Below are positions 56,784 through 64,000 of a DNA stretch of 64,000 nucleotides, piece after piece. How positions within the stretch are numbered: position 1 is the first letter of the stretch; the number at the start of each line of letters is the position of its first letter. The DNA comes from Orobanche coerulescens (Eukaryota; Streptophyta; Magnoliopsida; Lamiales; Orobanchaceae), in NCBI GenBank assembly GCA_033398695.1, contig CM065811.1:115057501-115121500 (forward strand), in the 5' to 3' direction. A model generated the notes under the pieces. That model was given only the letters and a program-made list of their open reading frames with translations. It searched no databases and was not told where the DNA came from. Both the position numbers and the translations under genes were made by a program.

Positions 56784-58949
56784 ACAGTCGTATTTGTTCA
56801 TTTCACGTTCTTTTCCTTTCCTCTCCATGGGTGTGAGTCAAGAGTTCCTAGGGTTGATAATCTTGGTCAATTTTTGCTCCATCCAAGGTGTTTTGGAGTA
56901 TCCTAGGTGATTATAACATCACCTAATCTACTGTTCTTAATCGGATCGAGGTAATCCATTGATTTTCATTGAGTCGACCATTTTGTAGATTTATTTCTCG
57001 TTTCCAGTCCAATTTTGATGAATCTACTGGGGTTAAACATTGTTGTTCATCATATTCCATGGATTGTATATCCATAATTCCGGCTTGTTCAACTCGATTG
57101 GTGATTCGAGTGTTCTTGAGGAACCATGAGCATTTAATGTTCGATTAAATGTTCGTATGAGTTTTTCTTCGTTAGTTTGAGATGATTTCCATTGTTTGGG
57201 GTCTTGCACCTCGTTGTGATCGTGTTTTCGTTGTTTCTTGCGGAAGTTGTAGGTTTCTAGGCACTTCGGCCGAGCCGTGTTCGTCTGGGTATTTGTGGGC
57301 CGATTTCGAGGCAAGTATCTTGCCCATACACTTCGTGTTCCGTAGACGTAATAGTTGGTAATTGATTATATGTGCAATTTGAATGTTTTTAATGAACTCC
57401 TAGAAAGGATCGGTATATTCTCGATAAAGGTTTTCCTACAAAGATAACTCGTATGCTTTGTGAACAAATGTATGTTTCGGAATATGTGTATTAGTGTTGT
57501 ATGTGGAGGGTGTTGTGATCATATTACGTTATTATAGTATGTCTTTCCTTTCACTTGTCAAGGATTGTGTGTTAGTATGTGTACTCCTTTGATAAATATG
57601 TGATGTTGTGTGATATTAGTTGTTACTCCTTGTAAGGAAGTTGTGATGCTCAGTGTTGTTTGGAAATGGTACTTCCTAGTTGTTGTGTGATTGTTGTAAA
57701 GTAATGTGACACAGGGTAAAATTTGTTGAATCTAATGGATCCGTCCTTGCTAGTACGGATCGGGCGTGATCATGGGGTTATCCAATCGGGTATGTCTTGC
57801 GGAGACTCTGAGGTTCGTGGCTTGCTAGCCCGATGCCGAGATAAGTTGTGGGGTTATCTAAACTGGGTATGTCGATGCGGAGACTCCGAGGTTCTTAGCT
57901 TGTTAGCGCGATGCCGGGATAACTAATGGTTGTGGTTTGGTTGTGTGGCGTATGTGTCATGGGTTGTCTAATCGAGTATGTCTCGCGGTGGCTCCGGGGT
58001 TTGTGGCTTGCTAGCCCGATATTGAGATAACTATGAACGTATGTCATGGTTGTGGTTACGTGACTGTGGTCACGGTGACATGTGATATTGTGTGGTTTAC
58101 CATTGGGTTATTCACTCGGGTATGTTCTGTGGGAGCGTCTGAGGTCTATGGCTTGTTAGCACGGGACGCGAGTAATTCTTGGGAATATTTGATATGTATG
58201 ATTGGGTCGTGGACCCCGTGTTTTGTGATCGGGTTTGATTTTTGGAAAATGTTCTCTGGGCTGTGTCCCTAAGTGGTTTTCAATAAGATGAAAATTCTTA
58301 AATTCCAAATGTTTTTCAAACTACCGACATCTTAAACTGTTTTTCAAGACATATATTGATTTCCTTCCTACCTTACATGGTTTGAACGGTTTTAATCAAG
58401 TGAAGTATCTCGGGAAGTCTTTGTTATGATTAACTGGTTGGATGTTCTCGATTGTTATGTTTTCGGAATATGTGTTGTATGGCTCGTATTTGCACTTTAT
58501 ACTTGCACTAGCAAAACAGTGGAGTTTTGCTAACCCTCGAGTAATCGGGGGGTGGATGTCTGTATTGCGTCCACGTACATGCAGGTTCTAGGGAGGAAAA
58601 TACAGGACCGGTACAAAGGATGATGGAAGACGACGATACCAATCACATAAAGACCAGTGGTGAGTATTTTGGTCAAGGAATTTTGTGGTGTCTTTTCCAC
58701 TGTTGTATTTTCTGATTGTAAGAGTATAGTTCGTGTATTTGAACCTGGTTTGGGTTTGAGTGGTATCAGAGTTATGTGTGTCTGGTTTGTATATCGTGAT
58801 GAAAGACCAAATCGGTCTAAATGGTTCGTTATTTAGCCATGTCGACATGTAATGTGATGTATTGTTTTAGTATTTAGCCTGGTAGGTCCTCACGGAGATG
58901 GTCTGTGGCGCTGTAATATTCCCCAGTGGTTTGGGGGTGTTACAGAATA

Positions 58950-58982
58950 TGGTATCCGAGCTTAGGTTGTGCAAACCTAGGC
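58950..58982 (+). other. PBS and adjoining hairpin, family B
   Basis: TGGTATCCGAGC is the initiator tRNA-Met type PBS (one base differs from the other families). GCTTAGGTT (58960-58968) pairs with AACCTAGGC (58974-58982) over loop GTGCA; nine pairs including one G-U. Confidence 0.85.
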
Positions 58983-59883
58983 TGTCGGGTTAAGTTGTGT
59001 GTTGTCGAGTCTTGTCTTGTCAGATTGTGTCTGACTGAGTCGTGTCGCGATGCTTCATCTAAGATGTCGGTCGTGATTAGTATCAAGGTGCTGCCATCAT
59101 CTTCGTGCGATCTGTGGATGTAAGTCTCCCTACTATTTTGTGCCTTGTGTTATACGAGCTTGTGTGATTCTATATTGTGAAGTGTTGTTTAAATATGAAT
59201 TGCGAATACGTGACCTATGCTTGTTTGATTCTTGTATTGTGATGGAATAAAAAGTAGTGCCGGTGTATATATATATATATATATATATATCTTTGTATAA
59301 ATCGTCTTTACAGGAGCAATGGCTTTGGTGTGGTTACGCAAGGGAGTGTGATTTTAAAGGTTTAAATGTTTTTGGGGAGTCACGTAAATTTAAAACATCC
59401 TTCAAGTGAGGGAAAATTTTGATTTTCGTATGATGACCTCAAGGCCGAAGATTTTTGAGAATTCAAACTATTGATATTTCATTTTCATCTTGTATTATAA
59501 GTTCTCAAAACACGATTTTTAAACTCAAATGAGGACCACAAAATTTACTCAAGACGTGGCTCTCGCTCGTAACTTTTCGGTTTCATGATTGTCAGACAGA
59601 AGATGTATGATGATGATATTACCATTGTTTGGGCAATAGTGTTCGGAATTGTGATTAAAATTATGGTGTAAATGCTGAGTCATTCGGTATGTACTCGTTG
59701 AGATAGTCCTCTTCACTGAGAGGTGGAATATTGGTTTCAAATGCTAATTGTCTTTTGATGGTTGCTCGTGGGATGTTGTAATCATGTGAATGGATGGCGT
59801 TTGGATTCGTATGTTGTTTATTTGTAACCTTCAGTAATGATATTGTTTGGTATATGTTCATAAATGTGTTGCTGAATTAGAGT

Positions 59884-59972
59884 AGTTAGCGCACGCTAAG
59901 TATGAAGCTAGCTAGAGCTAATGTAGCATGGCTAGCGCACGCTAAATATCTGCTGTAGCGCGCGCTAATCAG
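59884..59972 (+). repeat. TAGCGCACGCTA motifs in the family B leader
   Basis: TTAGCGCACGCTAA, a degenerate TAGAGCTAATGTAGC, CTAGCGCACGCTAA and GTAGCGCGCGCTAA within 90 bases, about 170-255 bases before the gag ATG. They match the U3 array motif and also occur in the B2 copy (53748-53835). Confidence 0.85.
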
Positions 59973-60138
59973 TCTAGACAGAAGCCATGGAGCTACATAT
60001 TGTCCGTTAGGTATAATTTTTGTGATCGTTAGGCCGATCATCTGTGACCGTATTCTATGTGTGTTGTCTAGTGATGACAATTGTTGTGTGTGAATATGTG
60101 TTATGATTTTTGATTGTGCTAGGTGGTTACTTGTTAAT

Positions 60139-61205
60139 ATGTCGAGGGGCAGAGGTCGTGGTCGTAACTGTGATACAGATGGCCACGGGGATCAGATGCG
60201 GGATCGAGAGAATGTTGCCGGGAATGATATTAGTGTTGGTGTTGCTATTATATTGCAATAAATAGCAGCACAGATGACTCAGTTGACCCAGGAGGTTCAA
60301 TGCAACACTAACGCGACTCAGAACATCGGTGTAAATCAATTGCTTCGAGAGGTACTTCGTATGAATCCCCCTCTATTTGCCGGTGATGCGAATATGTTGG
60401 GGTGGGATGGTTGGATTTTCCAGTTGGGAAAGATATTCAAGGCAGTTGATTGTCCCGAAGATCGGAAGGTGCATATCATTCAGTACCTTCTTGACAAAGA
60501 TGCCACTAATTGGTGGGAAGCTGTTAAACCTCGTGATCGTGTTCTCATGTTGGCGGAGTTCTAGGAATTTATGGAATCTGAGTTTTGTCCGAAACCGATT
60601 AGAGATCATAGGATTCGTGATTTTTATTTGACAGAACCACAGGATGTATCGGTGTCGCAAGCTATTATCGACTATAGTAAACAACTCAGTTATGTTCGAA
60701 ATCAGGTGAGGACTGAAGAAGAGAAGATCCGTTATTTTGACATACGGATGAAGCCGGAGATTCGCAAGTATATGGCGAGACTCACTTGCACTACATTGAG
60801 AGATTATCAGAATCGAGCCTTAGCCTACGAGCTAGCTTCGTTATCATCGGAATGTGTGCCCGAGTCGAAGAAACCAAGGAAGTCTATGATTTTATGGTCA
60901 GTACGGGAGTTGATGTTTCTAAACTGTAATGCCGTAGTCTTTCTGCTGTGAAGCTCCATCGCTCGATGAGTGGGACTAAGAGTTCTAAGTCGTCAGCTTT
61001 GACTCTTGGTAATGCCAGGAGGTGTTTTAATTGTAATGTGTCGGAGCATGTACATTCACATTGTCCTTCCCCGCCAGTAACGTGTTACAAGTGCGGACTC
61101 GAGGGACACCAGATCCAGTTTTGCGAGTTGGTCACAGAGTCTCCCGAGGCACAGACTCGAACACCAATATCAGGATCGACTCTGATAAGTCCCAGAGAGG
61201 TGTAG
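60139..61205 (+). pseudogene. Family B Gag with zinc knuckles, two stops and a frameshift
   Basis: ATG at 60139 (MSRGRGRGRN, an RG-rich start), chosen because B2 shares it. TAA at 60259-60261 and TAG at 60562-60564 interrupt the frame. The Ty3-gypsy Gag core is clear: WIFQLGKIFKAVDCPEDRKV, DATNWWEAVKPRD, FCPKPIRDHRIRDFYL, IIDYSKQLSYVRNQVRTEEE, EIRKYMARLTCTTLRDYQNR. Near 60890 a small deletion shifts the frame. In the new frame two CCHC knuckles follow: CFNCNVSEHVHSHC and CYKCGLEGHQIQFC (about 61022-61125). Stop TAG is at 61203-61205. Total about 355 codons. The protein would form particles and bind RNA; no pol follows, so enzymes must come from elsewhere. The family B copies at 52967-53578 and 54787-55456 have different lesions. 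Confidence 0.9.
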
Positions 61206-61921
61206 TCTACCAGTTGTTTGTTTTGTTATTTCCTTGTTTCGTTGTTTCGAATTTTGGGGGAAAACTTATTTAATTAGAAGCGGATCTGATTTTTGAACTG
61301 CTGTATTTTCAATTTTATCGACTCGTTTATGTTCGTTGATATTTTCTGAACTTGTTCTATTCTTTGTTTTTGTTGTTCGAGCGAGTTCTGATATTGTTCG
61401 GATTAATCCATTTATCTTTGTGACTTTTTCCGAGTTCGCTGCGATTCCCATAACCCGATGCGAATGAATATCTTGTAGTCCTTACAAGACCAGTTCATGT
61501 CTTGAGTGAGGTGTAAACTTCGGCGTTGTTGTTCGATCTTACTGTTCAATCATTATTGTCCTATTGTTGTCGTTTGATCTCGTATCATGATTATTGAGCG
61601 TCTGAACCTTTTCGTAATTTTCCAGAGTTCCAACTGATGGTCTTGGTATCGGATCTTCCAAATCTTTGGGGCTATTGGGATTTCATACTTGTTAGACTTG
61701 TGTTTTGGTCGTTGTGCTGTTCGGATTAATCTATCGTAATGTTGTTGCTCGTTGCATTTCGTTATCCCTCTTGCGTAGCAAATTGGACTGTAGCAATTAT
61801 GTCGTTCATGTGGTTTGTTGTGAGCCGTCAGCAACAGATAACGGGTGTTATCCAGAGTTGCCCTGCCTTGACTGTTCCATGTTTTAAGTTTCAGGACGAA
61901 ACTTATTTTTAGAGGGTAGAA

Positions 61922-64000
61922 TGTAATACCCAAGATCTTCGTTTCGGTTTCGTTGAATTTTTCTACGGTTTGGTAGATTGTTGTTGTCTATGTCTTTGGA
62001 ATCGTGCTCCATGTTTGGGTATACAATGTTTGACACATGTTTGGTTGCGATTTAGATCGTTGCGTGAATTTTGGTTCATTGTAGTGTAGCGCACGCTACT
62101 AAGTGGTGTAGCGCGCGCTACTATTCCGCGGTTAGCGCACGCTACGTGGATTGTAGCGCACGCTAACTGGCAGTCCGGAGGAAGTGCAGGAGCCACTGGA
62201 CTGGGACTGGGGTCTCGATAGCGCACGCTAGCGCTTGTGGTTAGCGCACGCTATCATCTGTCTAGCGCACATTATTTGTCCTTTTTAGCGCACACTACCT
62301 GGAAAGTGCAGAATTGTCCAGAAGCTACTGGACTGGGTTGGCAGGTCTCGTTAGTACACACTAACGACTGTAGTTAGCGCATGCTGATTGTATGTGTTTC
62401 GTTAGTGCACGCTACTCCTCAGTATTACTGCACGCTAATCTATCCAGTATAAAAACCGGACAGCAGTCATATTTCTTCATTTCATGTTCTTTTCCTTTCC
62501 TCTCCATGGGTGTGAGTCAAGAGTTACTAGGGTTGATGATCTTGGTCGATTTTTGCTCTATCTAAGGTGTTTTAGAGTATCCTAGGTGATTAAAACTTCA
62601 CCTAATCTACTGTTCTTCATCGGATCGAGGTAATCCATTGATTTTCATTGAGTTGACCATTTCATAGATTTAGTTCTCGCTTCCAGTCCAATTTTGATGA
62701 ATCTATTGGGGTTAAATGTTGTTGTTCATCATATTCCATGTATTGTATATCCATAATTCCGACTTGTTAAACTCGATTGATGATTCGAGTGTTCTTGAGG
62801 AACCATGAACATTTGATGTTCGATTAAATGTTCATATGAGGTTTTCTTCATTGGTTTGAGACGGTTTTTGTTGTTTTGGGTCTTGCACCTCGTTGTGATC
62901 GTGTTTTTGTTGTTTCTTGCGGAAGTTGTAGGTTTCTAGGCACTTCGGCCGAGCCGTGTTCGTCTGGGTATTTGCGGGCCGATTTCGAGGCAAGTATCTT
63001 GCCCATACACTTCGTGTTCCGTAGACGTAATAGTTGGTAATTGATTATATGTGCAATTTGAATGTTTTTAATGGACTCCTAGAAAGGATCAATATATTCT
63101 TGATAAAGGTTTTCCTCCAAAGATAACTCGTATATTTTTTGAACAAATGTATGTTTCTGAATATGTGTATTATTGTTGTATGTGGAGGGAGTTGTGATCA
63201 TATTACGTTATTATATTATGTCTTTCCTTTCACTTGTCAAGGACTGTGTGTTAGTACGTGTACTCATTTTATAAATATGTGATGTGTGATATTAGTTGTT
63301 ACTCCTTGTAAGGAGGTTGTGATGCTCAATGTTGTTTGACATGGTACTTCCTTATGGTTGTTTGATTGTTGTAAAGTGATGTACCATCGGGTAAGATTTG
63401 TTGAATCTCTGGGATCCATCCTTGCTAGTACGGATTGGGCATGACCATGGGGTTATCCAATCGGGTATGTCTTGCGGAGACTCCGAGGTTCGTGGCTTTC
63501 TATCCCGATGCCGGGATAACTTGTGGGGTTATCCAAACCGGGTATGTCGATATGGAGACTCCGAGGTTCGTAGCTTGTTAGCGCGATGCCGGGATAACTT
63601 ATGGTTGTTATTTGGTTGTGTGGCATACGTGTCATGGGTTGTCCAATCTGGTATGTCTCACGGAGGATCCGAGGTTCGTGGCTTGTTAGCCCGATGCCGG
63701 GATAACTATGAACGTATGTCATGGTTGTGGTTATGTGACTGAGGTCATGGTGACATGTGATATTGTGTGGTTTCCCATTGGGTTATTCACTCGGGTATGT
63801 TCTGTGGGAGCATCTGAGGTTCGTGGCTTGTTAGCACGGGACGCGAGTAATCCTTGGGAATATGTTGATATGTATGATTGGGTCGTGGACCCGGTGTTTT
63901 GTGATTGGATTTGAATTTTGGAAATGATCTTTGGGCTGTTTCCCTAAGTGGTTTTCGATAAGATGAATAATCTTAAATTCCAAATGTTTTCAAGCTCCCG
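61922..64000 (+). mobile_element. 3' LTR of the plus-strand family B element, cut by the window end
   Basis: Starts TGTAATACCCAAGATC after the polypurine tract AGAGGGTAGA and follows the LTR at 56242 for 2079 bases. The palindrome array is at 62085-62440 and TATAAAAA at about 62448. About 620 bases, including the U5 end, lie outside the window. Confidence 0.92.

Larger units (their letters stand above)
56242..58944 (+). mobile_element. Complete family B LTR (2703 bp), shared by two internal regions
   Basis: Starts TGTAACATCCGAGATC and ends TTTGGGGGTGTTACA. A polypurine tract precedes it (3' LTR for 54787-56241) and a PBS follows (5' LTR for 58945-61921). U3 holds the TAGCGCACGCTA array (56398-56760). 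The TATA box (56769-56775) lies in the loop of a perfect inverted repeat (56762-56783). R/U5 has degenerate repeats around GGAGACTCCGAGGTTCGTGG and GATGCCGGGATAAC (57785-58180). Ends with GGCGCTGTAATATTCCCC. No coding sequence; open frames on both strands follow the repeats. Confidence 0.92.
58945..61921 (+). mobile_element. Internal region of the plus-strand family B element (gag only)
   Basis: PBS at 58950-58961 (TGGTATCCGAGC), hairpin at 58960-58982, about 1.15 kb leader, gag at 60139-61205, about 700 non-coding bases, and the polypurine tract before 61922. At only 2977 bases it has no room for pol and no protease, reverse transcriptase or integrase motif. With its two LTRs this is a gag-only, TR-GAG-like Ty3-gypsy element of which the last LTR is cut by the window end. 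Confidence 0.9.

Noticed and set aside
63398..63742. 114-codon plus-strand frame and an 89-codon minus frame over the same DNA
   Set aside because: Both follow a degenerate repeat in family B R/U5 and recur in other LTR copies; the peptides are repeat translations (SEVRGLLARCRDN) without a domain.

Overview
The window is plant nuclear DNA, almost certainly from a eudicot (species not determined). No intact host gene is visible. It is a nested stack of LTR retrotransposons, with a solo LTR, a SINE and a decayed RPA-like gene that may lie in a Helitron. Plant origin is indicated by primer-binding sites complementary to initiator tRNA-Met (TGGTATCVGAGC), Ty1-copia and Ty3-gypsy type LTRs, a SINE with a TTG tail, and GT-AG introns. 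No protein-coding gene of the retroelements is intact.

Layout, left to right. 1-3366: leader and 5' LTR of a minus-strand copia-like element that runs off the left edge; it cut into a SIRE-like copia element, leaving that element's last ORF (3367-4911) and 3' LTR (5110-6547). 6548-8577: AT-rich non-coding DNA. 8578-16075: a candidate minus-strand Helitron with an RPA70-like multi-exon gene remnant (12931-15320), interrupted by a perfect solo LTR (8966-11350, family D). 16076-18889: truncated LTR of the related family G with five 89-bp tandem repeats.

18890-54786 is a minus-strand composite. It holds family B pieces, a family C element (22040-31179), the small complete element F (26316-29959) inside C, a B/C hybrid LTR (31180-33577), and a decayed Ty1-copia element (34714-52966) inside the B gag. 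That copia element is itself split by a 9.6-kb non-coding element E with 3.6-kb LTRs (36330-45975). At 54786/54787 family B flips to plus orientation: an internal fragment, a complete LTR (56242-58944), a full internal region with gag only (58945-61921), and a second LTR cut by the window end.

How the parts fit: families B and F encode Gag but no polymerase, and E encodes nothing recognisable, so they must borrow enzymes from autonomous relatives. What they keep is cis-acting structure. Families B, C, D, E, F and G each carry an array of short, CpG-rich palindromes in the LTR, usually just upstream of the TATA box, with a different palindrome in most families. Families B, C, E and F also have a hairpin at the primer-binding site whose shape is kept while its sequence differs in F. 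These two signals, with the hybrid LTR, are the most interesting content. Target-site duplications and nesting give a clear relative order of insertions.
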